Source: Gudongella sp051744365 (GTDB lineage: Bacteria > Bacillota > Clostridia > Tissierellales > Tissierellaceae). Taken from it: a DNA stretch of 64,000 nt. Below, piece after piece: positions 25,637 to 33,484 of this stretch; the first letter of the stretch is position 1; each line of letters begins with the position of its first letter. The DNA lies in assembly GCA_051744365.1 (NCBI GenBank), contig JBNJCX010000005.1, positions 1 through 64,000 of the forward strand. Direction: 5' to 3'. Made by a program: the position numbers and the translations under genes. Under the pieces are notes generated by a model. That model was not told the DNA's origin, did no database searches, and was given only the letters and a program-made list of their open reading frames with translations.

Positions 25637-26949
25637 GTAGACCGATTGTATGTATAGTAGGTCGTCCTAACGTTGGTAAATCAACGTTATTTAACAAGAT
25701 TGCCGGTAGAAGGATAGCGATAACTGAAGATACGCCTGGAGTTACCAGAGATAGGATATATGCCGAGGCGGAATGGCTGGGAAATAACTTTACTATTATC
25801 GACACCGGGGGACTAGAGCCGGAAAATGAAGATGTGGTAATGAAAAACATAAGAAAACAGGCTGATATTGCCATTGATACTGCTGATGTAATATTGTTTG
25901 TAGTTGATGGAACTGTCGGCCTCACAACCACTGACAGGGAAATAGGAGATCTGCTGAGAAGATCAGGCAAGAATGTTGTACTGGCAGCCAATAAGATTGA
26001 CACAAGAAAGACTCCTGAAGAAATATACGAATTTTATGAATTGGGGCTGGGCGAGCCAATGATTATTTCGTCGGAGCAATCCCTTGGCCTCGGAGATTTG
26101 CTGGATGAGCTTGCAAAATATTTCCCGGATGAAAAGGACATGGGAGATGAGGAGGATACGATAAGAGTAGCATTTATTGGAAGACCAAATTCTGGCAAAT
26201 CATCATTGATTAATCATATCCTAGGGGAGGAAAGAGTAATAGTCACTGACATTCCAGGAACTACCCGTGATTCGATTGACAGCCACTTTATTGTGGGAGA
26301 AAACAATTACGTATTTGTAGATACTGCTGGTTTAAGAAGAAAGAGATACATTTCAGAAAAAGTTGAGAGATATTCTGTTGTAAGGACTCTTGCTGCCATA
26401 GACAGAGCTGATATATGTGTAATGGTTATAGATGGAACAATGGGACCGACAGAACAGGATACAAAAATTGCAGGCTATGCCCATGATAACGGCAAGGGGA
26501 TAATTCTTGCAGTCAACAAATGGGACATTGTTGACAAAAATGACAAGACTTACTTGTCTTTCGAGAAAGACCTGAGAGAAACCTTTGGATTCCTCAATTA
26601 TGCTCCCATACTCTTTATTTCTGCAATCACAGGTCAAAGAATTAATAAGCTTCTGGAGACCATTAATATTGTAAACAACAACTATAATATGAGGATAAGT
26701 ACTGGAGTATTGAACGATATTCTCAATCAGGCAGTTCTTATGAACCAACCACCTTCAGATAAGGGAAGGAGAGCAAAAATATACTATGGTACCCAGGTAT
26801 CTGTAAGACCGCCAAAATTTGTAATATTTGTAAACTCCAAGGAACTGATGCATTTTTCATATGTAAGGTATTTGGAAAACCAAATTCGAAACCATTTTGG
26901 ATTTATGGGGACACCAATTAGATTTGAGCTCAGAGAAAAGGGAGAATAG
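25633..26949 (+). CDS. der: Ribosome-associated GTPase Der (EngA)
   Basis: Double-GTPase needed for 50S ribosome assembly. The 438-residue product has two tandem G domains, GRPNVGKSTLFN near the start and GRPNSGKSSLIN in the middle, each with DTPGVTRDR or DIPGTTRDS, NKID or NKWD, and a C-terminal KH-like domain. GTG 25633 follows GGGGTGAGG and overlaps the previous stop. Confidence 0.96.
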   Translation: MSRPIVCIVGRPNVGKSTLFNKIAGRRIAITEDTPGVTRDRIYAEAEWLGNNFTIIDTGGLEPENEDVVMKNIRKQADIAIDTADVILFVVDGTVGLTTTDREIGDLLRRSGKNVVLAANKIDTRKTPEEIYEFYELGLGEPMIISSEQSLGLGDLLDELAKYFPDEKDMGDEEDTIRVAFIGRPNSGKSSLINHILGEERVIVTDIPGTTRDSIDSHFIVGENNYVFVDTAGLRRKRYISEKVERYSVVRTLAAIDRADICVMVIDGTMGPTEQDTKIAGYAHDNGKGIILAVNKWDIVDKNDKTYLSFEKDLRETFGFLNYAPILFISAITGQRINKLLETINIVNNNYNMRISTGVLNDILNQAVLMNQPPSDKGRRAKIYYGTQVSVRPPKFVIFVNSKELMHFSYVRYLENQIRNHFGFMGTPIRFELREKGE

Positions 26950-26951
26950 AT

Positions 26952-27539
26952 ATGAAATTGCTTTTAGTACTGATACTTTCATACTTGATTGGAAGCTTTT
27001 CTTCAGCATATGTCGTGGGGAAAGCATTCAAGCAAATTGATATCAGAAACCATGGAAGTGGAAATGCAGGAGCAACCAACGCATTGCGTATAATGGGAAA
27101 GAAACTGGGCGTTCTTACTTTTCTTATGGATTTTGTAAAAGGAACTGTTGCAGTATTAATAGGCCTTAATCTGGGAGGATATAACGGAGGCCTGATTGCA
27201 GGTCTGTTCGCAGTGATTGGTCACAACTGGCCAGTCTTTTTCAGATTCAAGGGAGGCAAGGGAATAGCTACAACGATAGCTGCAATGGCTGTTATACAGT
27301 TTCCGATAACTCTTATCAGTGTTATTTTGGGTGTGGCAACAGCCATTATTAGCAAATATGTATCCCTTGGTTCATTGGTATTTTTAACAGTACTATTTGT
27401 ACTTACGTTTACTGGTTTGTCTGATGGCAAGACTAGCACATCCATCATGACTTTTCTTTTAATGATTCTTGGATATTTTAGACACAGGGAAAATATAAAG
27501 CGCTTGGTTAAGGGAACAGAAAATAAAATTGGCAGGTGA
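26952..27539 (+). CDS. plsY: Glycerol-3-phosphate acyltransferase PlsY
   Basis: Integral membrane enzyme that acylates glycerol-3-phosphate from acyl-phosphate, the first step of phospholipid synthesis. The 195-residue product has several membrane helices and the motifs SYLIGSFSSAY, GSGNAGATNALR and FKGGKGIATT. It begins 2 bases after der and runs into gpsA, which makes its glycerol-3-phosphate substrate. Confidence 0.95.
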   Translation: MKLLLVLILSYLIGSFSSAYVVGKAFKQIDIRNHGSGNAGATNALRIMGKKLGVLTFLMDFVKGTVAVLIGLNLGGYNGGLIAGLFAVIGHNWPVFFRFKGGKGIATTIAAMAVIQFPITLISVILGVATAIISKYVSLGSLVFLTVLFVLTFTGLSDGKTSTSIMTFLLMILGYFRHRENIKRLVKGTENKIGR

Positions 27540-27544
27540 TTTCA

Positions 27545-28573
27545 TTGGAAACCAGAGTCGTAGTTCTAGGCGGAGGAAGCTGGGGGACAGCTTTATCAGT
27601 ACTTCTGACAAAAAAAGGGATTAAAACTGACTTATGGGTCAGATCTGATGAACAGGCAAAGATTATGGCTGAAAACAGAATGAATAAGAGGTATCTGCCG
27701 GATATTGAGTTACCGGAAGAACTCTCCATAGGTTCAGATCTTGTGACCAAAATAGATCAAAGCAATATTGTTGTTCTGGCAGTCCCGACTCACAGCATCA
27801 GGGCACTTCTAGAGCAGTTGAAAGGTGCAGTAAAGTCTGATCAGATAATAGTGAACGTAGCCAAGGGAATCGAGAACACTACAAAGAAAAGGATATCAGA
27901 GATTGTTTATGAATACTTTCCTGAGAACCAATTTGTTGTCCTTTCAGGGCCTTCCCACGCAGAGGAAGTAGCCTTGGAAATACCTACAACTGTTGTTTCT
28001 GCATCTAAAAGCAAAAATGTTGCGGAATATATCCAGGATGTATTTTCATGTCCTACATTCAGGATATACACTAATCCTGATGTCATTGGTGTTGAACTGG
28101 GTGGTGCCCTTAAGAATATAATAGCCTTGGGAGCAGGAATATCCGATGGACTTGGGTATGGTGACAATACAAAGGCTGCATTAATGACGCGGGGAATCTA
28201 TGAAATGTCAAAACTAGGGGTGGAATTGGGAGCTGATGCCGATACATTTTCAGGACTTTCAGGAATAGGTGACCTTATAGTTACCTGTACAAGTATGCAT
28301 AGCAGAAATAGAAGAGCAGGAATTCTGATAGGAAAGGGTTATTCCATGGAAGATGCAGCAGATGAGATCGGCATGGTTGTGGAAGGTATAAAGACAACAA
28401 AATCCACAATTGAACTTGCTGGAGATATCGGGATAGATATGCCCATAACAAGGGAGATATATAATGTACTTTACAACGGAGCGGATGTAAGGGATTCTGT
28501 TGGAAAGCTTATGGGGAGATCCATGAAACATGAAATGGAAATTGTAGCAGCAAATAAAAAGATAAGCTGGTAA
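27545..28573 (+). CDS. gpsA: NAD(P)H-dependent glycerol-3-phosphate dehydrogenase
   Basis: Reduces dihydroxyacetone phosphate to glycerol-3-phosphate for lipid synthesis. The 342-residue product has the Rossmann motif GGGSWGTALS, VLSGPSHAEEVA, the catalytic-Lys segment ELGGALKNIIALG, and GLSGIGDLIVTC. TTG 27545 is chosen because AGGTGA (27534-27539) lies 5 bases upstream; GTG 27536 is part of that Shine-Dalgarno. The stop codon sits inside a 15-bp hairpin shared with the converging tRNA side. Confidence 0.95.
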   Translation: METRVVVLGGGSWGTALSVLLTKKGIKTDLWVRSDEQAKIMAENRMNKRYLPDIELPEELSIGSDLVTKIDQSNIVVLAVPTHSIRALLEQLKGAVKSDQIIVNVAKGIENTTKKRISEIVYEYFPENQFVVLSGPSHAEEVALEIPTTVVSASKSKNVAEYIQDVFSCPTFRIYTNPDVIGVELGGALKNIIALGAGISDGLGYGDNTKAALMTRGIYEMSKLGVELGADADTFSGLSGIGDLIVTCTSMHSRNRRAGILIGKGYSMEDAADEIGMVVEGIKTTKSTIELAGDIGIDMPITREIYNVLYNGADVRDSVGKLMGRSMKHEMEIVAANKKISW

Positions 28574-28595
28574 CCTAGAAGGTTGCCAGCTTATC
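28552..28595 (-). terminator. Terminator of the ancestral tRNA-Pro (reverse strand), also ending gpsA
   Basis: A 15-bp stem (28561-28575 with 28581-28595) has a TAGAA loop. Read on the reverse strand it is followed by TTTTTATTT, an excellent intrinsic terminator for transcripts arriving from the tRNA side. On the forward strand it covers the gpsA stop but has no T-run. Confidence 0.75.
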
Positions 28596-28600
28596 TCTTA

Positions 28601-28640
28601 TTGGTCGGAGTGATAGGATTTGAACCTACGGCCCCTAGTC
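28601..28640 (-). repeat. Duplicated 3' half of tRNA-Pro (attachment-site copy)
   Basis: These 40 bases are identical to 30231-30270, the 3' half of tRNA-Pro from the anticodon arm to CCA. The match then decays (ttCCAGAaTA against ccCCAGAcTA), and no 5' half is present. This is the att copy expected when an element integrates in a tRNA gene. Confidence 0.9.
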
Positions 28641-28783
28641 TTCCAGAATAGAGTACTGCTTTTTGTGGTTTGTGGTAACTCTTGTATCCATTGGTATTAC
28701 TAGGTTATATGGGTATGGGATATTTCAACTTTTGGTAAAATAACGCCACTTTTTGTATTAATAGTTGGATTGTTTTCCAGGAA

Positions 28784-28812
28784 TTGACAACTCTAATTAT
28801 TAATAATAGTAT
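28784..28812 (+). promoter_or_regulatory. Promoter inside the tRNA-Pro element
   Basis: TTGACA at 28784-28789 and TAGTAT at 28807-28812 have 17-base spacing, upstream of the broken exonuclease gene. Confidence 0.55.
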
Positions 28813-28844
28813 TAAAGTAATAAAGCACTAGTGGGGTGATTTAA

Positions 28845-29325
28845 TTGTTGCATGAAAATAGAAAGATAAGGGAAAAAGGGGAAAGTTTAACTTAATATCC
28901 CTAGTAATTATGTAGTAGTAGATATCGAAACTACAGGACTCGATTCGAGGTTTGATGATATCATAGAAATTGGAGCTTTGAAAGTTTCAAACTTCAACAT
29001 TATCGAAGAGTTTCAAACGCTTATTCAACCTCCTTATTATGAAGAAGTGAATGGTGAAGGAGAAAATGAGAAATATTTTGTGAGCGACTTTATAACTGAA
29101 TTGACAGGAATAACAAATGAAATGTTGGAAAACGCTTCTACAATAGATCAAGTAATGCCAGGTTTTATTGATTTTATTGGAGGAGATATACTTGTTGGAC
29201 ATAATATACACTTTGATTTGAATTTCCTTTATGATATTACAATTAATGAACTTAATCACAAGTTGAATAATGATTTCATGGATTTATTGCGGATATCCAG
29301 AAGAGTTGGAAGAGTAATTAAATAA
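28845..29325 (+). pseudogene. DnaQ-like 3'-5' exonuclease, frameshifted and truncated
   Basis: From TTG 28845 (after GGGGTGAT) the frame reads a basic leader ending KGESLT and stops at 28893. One frame over, the sequence continues as NIPSNYVVVDIETTGL with exonuclease motif I (DxE), then the motif II region GHNIHFDLNFL. Joining them requires removing one base near 28890-28893, so a single-base insertion is likely. The protein stops after SRRVGRVIK, before motif III, whereas related exonucleases run on. It is therefore probably inactive. Confidence 0.7.
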
Positions 29326-29344
29326 AATATAAGGGGGTTGTATT

Positions 29345-29815
29345 ATGCACGGGAAAGGACTAATTAATATTAATCAATTTAATGAAGAATACAAAGAAGA
29401 CATAATGGATATGTTACCGGAATTTGACATTGACAAAGGAATTGAAGAGTTAGTAACCGCAATTAATGAAATCGATATATTTTGTTCAGCTGGTTCATGT
29501 CAAGGCGAATTAATACCGGAAGAAAGTGGTGGGCATGTTCAAATGACTTATGTTGATTTTTATGTATTGTACCATCAATATGATGTAGCAAATAATTTAC
29601 TTAATCGGTTAGTGCATAAATTTGGATCCGTCCTTAATTGTCAAATATGGTTTGAGGCAGGTTTTGACTTTATAGGAGAAAACGAAATAAGGGATAACGG
29701 GCGAATTGAATTAAGATACAGAATTGAGATATATGCGAATGACTGTATGGAACCAATGAAAACATATAAAGACATAGTAAGGGAAGTTAAACAATATAAG
29801 GGGGCTATATTATGA
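29345..29815 (+). CDS. Unknown 156-residue protein of the tRNA-Pro element
   Basis: I do not recognise this protein. ATG 29345 follows AAGGGGGT. It is acidic and soluble-looking with no membrane segment; it has Cys in a FCSAGSCQG segment and again further on, and alternating hydrophobic and aromatic strands in the second half. It is intact, unlike its element neighbours. It may be element cargo. Its 3' end overlaps the start of the next small open frame. Confidence 0.6.
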   Translation: MHGKGLININQFNEEYKEDIMDMLPEFDIDKGIEELVTAINEIDIFCSAGSCQGELIPEESGGHVQMTYVDFYVLYHQYDVANNLLNRLVHKFGSVLNCQIWFEAGFDFIGENEIRDNGRIELRYRIEIYANDCMEPMKTYKDIVREVKQYKGAIL

Positions 29816-29986
29816 CCATAGCAAAGAAGCTTTAAAATCTTCATTGTGGTAATCATTATATCATTTTTCGGATGGTTGATAATTACAACAATAATGGGTG
29901 GATTTATACAAATAATATTTATAATGATGTTGATATTTAAGGATATTTTTAAAAGTATTGTGTATTCTATTAAAATGGAAAAATAA
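29812..29986 (+). pseudogene. Small membrane protein, probably frameshifted
   Basis: ATG 29812 begins MTIAKKL and hits TAA at 29833-29835. In the next frame the sequence continues as a strongly hydrophobic helix pair (IFIVVIIISFFGWLII and IQIIFIMMLIF), ends with a basic tail, and stops at 29986. A one-base change near 29830 would join them into a roughly 57-residue membrane protein. The join is inferred from hydrophobicity only. Confidence 0.4.
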
Positions 29987-30186
29987 CATAAAATCAAGGG
30001 TTCCAGAGATTATCTGAGACTCTTTTTTTTGTTTCTGAAATCATTACATCTGGACCTTAGTCTCTTTTGATGTTTTTGGGGTATATTTAGAAGTAGAATA
30101 TTGGAAAATAGCCATTTGAAGAATGAGTATCGAAAACTGCAAAAAAACGGGAGTAGTTGGATTTTTGTAGGGAATAAGAAAATGCC

Positions 30187-30226
30187 AAAAAATAGAAAAT
30201 GCTGAAACCGTACAGATTTCAACATT
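30187..30226 (-). terminator. Present terminator of tRNA-Pro
   Basis: On the reverse strand, 5 bases after the tRNA CCA end, a 12-bp stem (30198-30226, loop TGTAC) is followed by TTCTATTTTTT. The element thus supplies a new terminator for the reconstituted tRNA. Confidence 0.75.
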
Positions 30227-30230
30227 TGCA

Positions 30231-30270
30231 TTGGTCGGAGTGATAGGATTTGAACCTACGGCCCCTAGTC
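30231..30270 (-). repeat. tRNA-Pro 3' half, second copy of the element's direct repeat
   Basis: Identical over 40 bases to 28601-28640. This copy belongs to the intact tRNA gene. Confidence 0.9.
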
Positions 30271-30308
30271 CCCCAGACTAGTGCGCTACCAAGCTGCGCC
30301 ACACCCCG
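30232..30308 (-). tRNA. tRNA-Pro (anticodon GGG)
   Basis: A 77-base gene including an encoded CCA. The acceptor stem CGGGGTG pairs with CACTCCG (one G-T). The D-arm is intact, the anticodon stem CTAGT/ACTAG carries loop CTGGGGG with anticodon GGG, and the T-arm GTAGGTTCAAATCCTAT is intact. It is the integration target of the adjacent remnant element. Confidence 0.95.
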
Positions 30309-30319
30309 CCACAAGCTGT

Positions 30320-30348
30320 ATTATAACTGATAAATTTCATTTTGTAAA
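30320..30348 (-). promoter_or_regulatory. Promoter of tRNA-Pro
   Basis: On the reverse strand TTTACA (30343-30348) and TATAAT (30320-30325) have 17-base spacing and lie about 12 bases before the mature 5' end. Confidence 0.7.
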
Positions 30349-30352
30349 GTGG

Positions 30353-30381
30353 TTTAAAAAGAGTAAAAATTATGATATACT
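30353..30381 (+). promoter_or_regulatory. Promoter of the 30.4 kb HlyD-like operon
   Basis: TATACT at 30376-30381 is preceded by TGA (extended -10). A TTTAAA -35 lies at 30353-30358 with 17-base spacing. It is divergent from the tRNA promoter. Confidence 0.55.
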
Positions 30382-30410
30382 GATTTTAATTATAGATTGG
30401 AGGATTATGC

Positions 30411-30785
30411 ATGTTTGAGTTTCTGATGGCAATTTCAGGGATGGCTCTTTTTGCCGGGATACTGGGTTATACTCTTGTTGTTCTCAAGGAGAAATTTTAT
30501 CTAAAGAACAACATTATATTCATAGACAATAGATATATTTCACAGGATGAGATAGAGGACACCGATATGCAGGAATTCTTTCTTGATGGAACCAAAGTGA
30601 AAGCTGGTGATGAAATCAGTATAATGACAAAATCCAAGGAAAAGTTCAAGGGAATTCTTATCGGAGCTATTCACAGTGACCAGTCAATAAAAATGGTGAC
30701 ATATGCCAACGAAGTTATAAAGCTTAAGATAGAAAGTATAAATCAATTTAAGATAATGAGTAAATATGGCAAATTTTTTAGTTAG
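30411..30785 (+). CDS. Unknown 124-residue membrane-anchored protein
   Basis: The product has one N-terminal membrane helix (about residues 5-25) followed by a roughly 95-residue soluble, probably beta-rich domain with alternating charged and hydrophobic residues. No family is recognised. GGAGG precedes ATG 30411. It is 11 bases upstream of the HlyD-like gene and probably cotranscribed with it and yggS. A role with that protein at the membrane is plausible from context only. Confidence 0.7.
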   Translation: MFEFLMAISGMALFAGILGYTLVVLKEKFYLKNNIIFIDNRYISQDEIEDTDMQEFFLDGTKVKAGDEISIMTKSKEKFKGILIGAIHSDQSIKMVTYANEVIKLKIESINQFKIMSKYGKFFS

Positions 30786-30796
30786 GTGTGACTTAA

Positions 30797-32056
30797 ATGA
30801 TAAGATATCAGGGAGACATAAAAAGAAAGTTGATTCTTTTCATAGGATTTATTGTCCTGGTGCTCCTTGCATTGAATATCCTTCCAAGATTTTTTAGTGA
30901 TGATGACCTCCTCGTTCTGCCGGAGGAATTCGAGTATCTGGTAGAAATACCAGCGAAAGGTATTCTGGTAAGAGATGAGGAGTTGTATTATTCAGAAGTA
31001 GATGGCGACATATATAAAGTTGCCGCTGAAGGAGAAAGAGTAAGGGTTGGACAAATTGTAGTAGACATACTTCTACAGCAGGACACGACAAACCTCAAAA
31101 GTGAGCTTAACAGCATTGAGAATATGATTGGTTTCTATAATGAAATTCAGACTGAAGAAGATACTGATGCCACTGTCAGCCTCAATGGAGTAGAGGTATT
31201 GGTTTCAAAACTTCAGAGTCAAATTGCTGCAAGAGACTATCAAGGTGTACATGATTCAAGGGAAGTCCTCCTATTACAGTCCACTACCTTCAATGAGCTT
31301 TCTCAGACATATATTTCAGGTGAAATCACAATGGAATCTCTTCTTGAAAGACGTGAAAGCCTCTACCAACAGATTTCAAAATATGACAAGAAAATCTACT
31401 CTAGAAATTCAGGCCTGGTATCATATAATATAGATGGATGGGAAGAATCTTTGCGTCCGACAAGCCTGAATGAAATAAGTGTCGATATTCTAGATATAGA
31501 CAAGGAAATAAACGGTCAGAAAAAAGAAGCGGGAAGTAATCCTGTGTTTAAAATTATTGATGACTATCAGTGGCTTGTTATAGTGAAGGTTGATGGGGAG
31601 CTTTACTCAAAATTTGAAATTGACGACCGACTGGAAATTTCAATTTCCAGTAATGAAGAGCTGCTGGTATCGGCTAAGCTTCCTGTAATTGATACAATTG
31701 AAGAAGACAATACTAGACTTCTTGTTTTGGAAGGAACCAAATATATTGAAAAACTATATGATAAAAGAAAAGTCGACATAAGCATTGTAACTGTTAAAGA
31801 GAACACTCTTAGGATTCCAGAAAGATCCCTGGTGGAGAGAGATGGTATCAATGGAGTTTTGGTCAAGGAATTTTATGGGGTTGTCACCTTCAGACCAGTT
31901 GAAGTAATTGCAAACGATGATAGATATGCCTATGTTTCCAAGGGTGACAGCAATGGTTATATAAAATCAGGTGAAGAGTCAGTTAGAACCATCTCAATAT
32001 TCAGTGAAATAATAATTGAGCCTGAGTCTGCCCAGGTTGGTGATATACTAAAGTGA
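30797..32056 (+). CDS. HlyD-like membrane-fusion/adaptor family protein
   Basis: A 419-residue protein with an N-terminal membrane helix (about 12-29) and a long extracellular part. It has a lipoyl/barrel-sandwich-like half (IPAKGILVRDEEL and AEGERVRVGQIV), a helical middle, and a second half with KVDGELYSKFEIDDRLEI and RIPERSLVERDGINGVLV, as in HlyD/RND adaptors. No ABC or RND transporter gene is adjacent. It sits immediately before yggS-sepF, so a link to envelope assembly or division is possible but unproven. Confidence 0.75.
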   Translation: MIRYQGDIKRKLILFIGFIVLVLLALNILPRFFSDDDLLVLPEEFEYLVEIPAKGILVRDEELYYSEVDGDIYKVAAEGERVRVGQIVVDILLQQDTTNLKSELNSIENMIGFYNEIQTEEDTDATVSLNGVEVLVSKLQSQIAARDYQGVHDSREVLLLQSTTFNELSQTYISGEITMESLLERRESLYQQISKYDKKIYSRNSGLVSYNIDGWEESLRPTSLNEISVDILDIDKEINGQKKEAGSNPVFKIIDDYQWLVIVKVDGELYSKFEIDDRLEISISSNEELLVSAKLPVIDTIEEDNTRLLVLEGTKYIEKLYDKRKVDISIVTVKENTLRIPERSLVERDGINGVLVKEFYGVVTFRPVEVIANDDRYAYVSKGDSNGYIKSGEESVRTISIFSEIIIEPESAQVGDILK

Positions 32057-32071
32057 GGGGAGGTCTTTAAA

Positions 32072-32758
32072 ATTACCATCAAAGAAAATTTGGAAGAAAT
32101 TAATGACAGAATCAACCTAGCTCTTGAAAAGGCAGGAAGAAAAGACACTGTAGAATTGGTGGCAGTAACAAAGACAGTGCCAGTTGAAAGAATAATCGAA
32201 GCTCTTGACATGGGAGTGGTTGATATCGGTGAAAACAAGGTGCAGGAATTGATAGAAAAGATGGAAATTCTTGAAGAGCGGCCTAGATACCATATGATAG
32301 GTCATCTCCAGTCAAACAAGGTCAAGTACATAGTTGACAGAATTCACTTGATTCATTCATTGGACAGAGTGTCGCTGGCAAAGGAAATCGACAAGAGGGC
32401 TAAGGCAAGTGACCATATTGTTGATACACTAATCCAGGTTAACATAGCCAAAGAGGAGTCAAAATTTGGCATGATGGAAGCAGATGTTTTGCCTTTTATC
32501 GAAAAAGTTCTCAAGCTGGAAAACATAAGAATAAAAGGATTGATGACAATCGCTCCTTTTACAGATGATGAGGCGATCCTTAGAAAAACATTTAGTGGTC
32601 TGTATAATTTGAGTGAAAGAATAAAATCTGAGAATTACAATGGATTAGATATGAACATTTTATCAATGGGAATGACTAATGATTTTGAGATAGCAATTGA
32701 GGAAGGCTCAAATATGATAAGAATTGGGACAGGTATTTTTGGGAATAGAGATTATTAG
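32072..32758 (+). CDS. YggS-family PLP homeostasis protein, probable AUU start
   Basis: Pyridoxal-phosphate-binding alanine-racemase-fold protein (YggS/YlmE/PLPBP). The motifs ELVAVTKTVPVERI (PLP Lys in TK), GENKVQEL, HMIGHLQSNKVKYI and ILSMGMTNDFEIAI are present. The N-terminus ITIKENLEEI aligns with the usual MSIKENLEEI, which puts the start at ATT 32072, eight bases after AGGGGAGG. No ATG or GTG exists between the previous stop and TTG 32090, which is 27 bases from the Shine-Dalgarno and would cut off conserved residues. It lies directly upstream of sepF, as is common in Gram-positives. Confidence 0.9.
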   Translation: MTIKENLEEINDRINLALEKAGRKDTVELVAVTKTVPVERIIEALDMGVVDIGENKVQELIEKMEILEERPRYHMIGHLQSNKVKYIVDRIHLIHSLDRVSLAKEIDKRAKASDHIVDTLIQVNIAKEESKFGMMEADVLPFIEKVLKLENIRIKGLMTIAPFTDDEAILRKTFSGLYNLSERIKSENYNGLDMNILSMGMTNDFEIAIEEGSNMIRIGTGIFGNRDY

Positions 32759-32769
32759 GAGGGAATGGA

Positions 32770-33204
32770 ATGGGCAATATATTTGATAAATTCAAGTATT
32801 TTATAGGTATTGATGATTATGATGAGGAAGAGGAGTATATGATGGATGAGTCTGCTGAAGAGCTGGATGCAGGATCACCTCCCCCTACAAAGAAATTCAG
32901 CAATAAGGTAGTGAATATTCATACAAACAATAACATGAAGATTGTAGTCCATGAACCTTTAAGCTATGAAGAAGCACCTGCAATAATTGATGATCTTAAG
33001 CTTAGAAAAGCAATAGTAGTAAATTTTGAGCAACTGGATACAAATGTAAAAAGACAGATTTTTGATTTTATCAATGGTGGGCTTTACGCTGTGGAAGGAA
33101 AAATTCAGAAAGTTACCAAGGATATTTTTATACTTGCTCCAAACAATATAGAAATTGACGGATTAAAGGACGAATTGAAAAATAGGGGAATTTTCCCATG
33201 GTAA
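32770..33204 (+). CDS. sepF: Cell division protein SepF
   Basis: FtsZ-associated membrane-binding protein. The 144-residue product has an N-terminal amphipathic helix (MGNIFDKFKYFIGI), an acidic linker, and the SepF core with PLSYEEAPAIIDDL, RKAIVVNFEQLD and RQIFDFINGGLYAVEG. AGGAGGG precedes ATG 32770. yggS lies upstream and yggT downstream, the conserved division-associated order. Confidence 0.95.
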   Translation: MGNIFDKFKYFIGIDDYDEEEEYMMDESAEELDAGSPPPTKKFSNKVVNIHTNNNMKIVVHEPLSYEEAPAIIDDLKLRKAIVVNFEQLDTNVKRQIFDFINGGLYAVEGKIQKVTKDIFILAPNNIEIDGLKDELKNRGIFPW

Positions 33205-33214
33205 GGAGATTTGA

Positions 33215-33481
33215 ATGTATACATTGCTCAGATCAGTAAGGATATTATTTGATTTACTTGAAATTCTAATTATAGTGCGTATTTTTGTAAATATTTTCAG
33301 AGTGCCTATGAACAATATATTCGGGAAAGTACTTTACGAGCTGACTGAACCTATTATGGCCCCTGCAAGAGCTCTTCTCGAAAAGGTAGGCGTTGGAAGA
33401 GGGTTTATAGATTTTTCACCATGGGTTGCGATAATATTTTTGAGAGTAATCTATTCAGTAATAATAAATCTAGCAGGTTAA
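33215..33481 (+). CDS. YggT family membrane protein
   Basis: An 88-residue protein with two hydrophobic helices and the YggT signature LTEPIMAPARALL between them. The family is found next to sepF in Gram-positives and is thought to take part in membrane or division organisation. AAGGAG precedes ATG 33215. ylmH starts 3 bases after the stop. Confidence 0.9.
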   Translation: MYTLLRSVRILFDLLEILIIVRIFVNIFRVPMNNIFGKVLYELTEPIMAPARALLEKVGVGRGFIDFSPWVAIIFLRVIYSVIINLAG

Positions 33482-33484
33482 AAG

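Larger units (their letters stand above)
28601..30308. mobile_element. Remnant integrative element in tRNA-Pro
   Basis: About 1.6 kb lies between the truncated tRNA-Pro copy (28601-28640) and the intact tRNA-Pro (30232-30308), both on the reverse strand. The intact gene has its 3' end toward the insert, the usual geometry of tyrosine-recombinase insertion. Inside are a frameshifted exonuclease gene, an orphan gene and a broken small membrane gene, with lower GC than the surroundings. No integrase remains, so it is a decayed element or one mobilised in trans. Confidence 0.75.

Noticed and set aside
28601..28640. A second functional tRNA gene
   Set aside because: Only the 3' half is present; the D-arm and 5' acceptor strand are missing, so it is an attachment-site copy.
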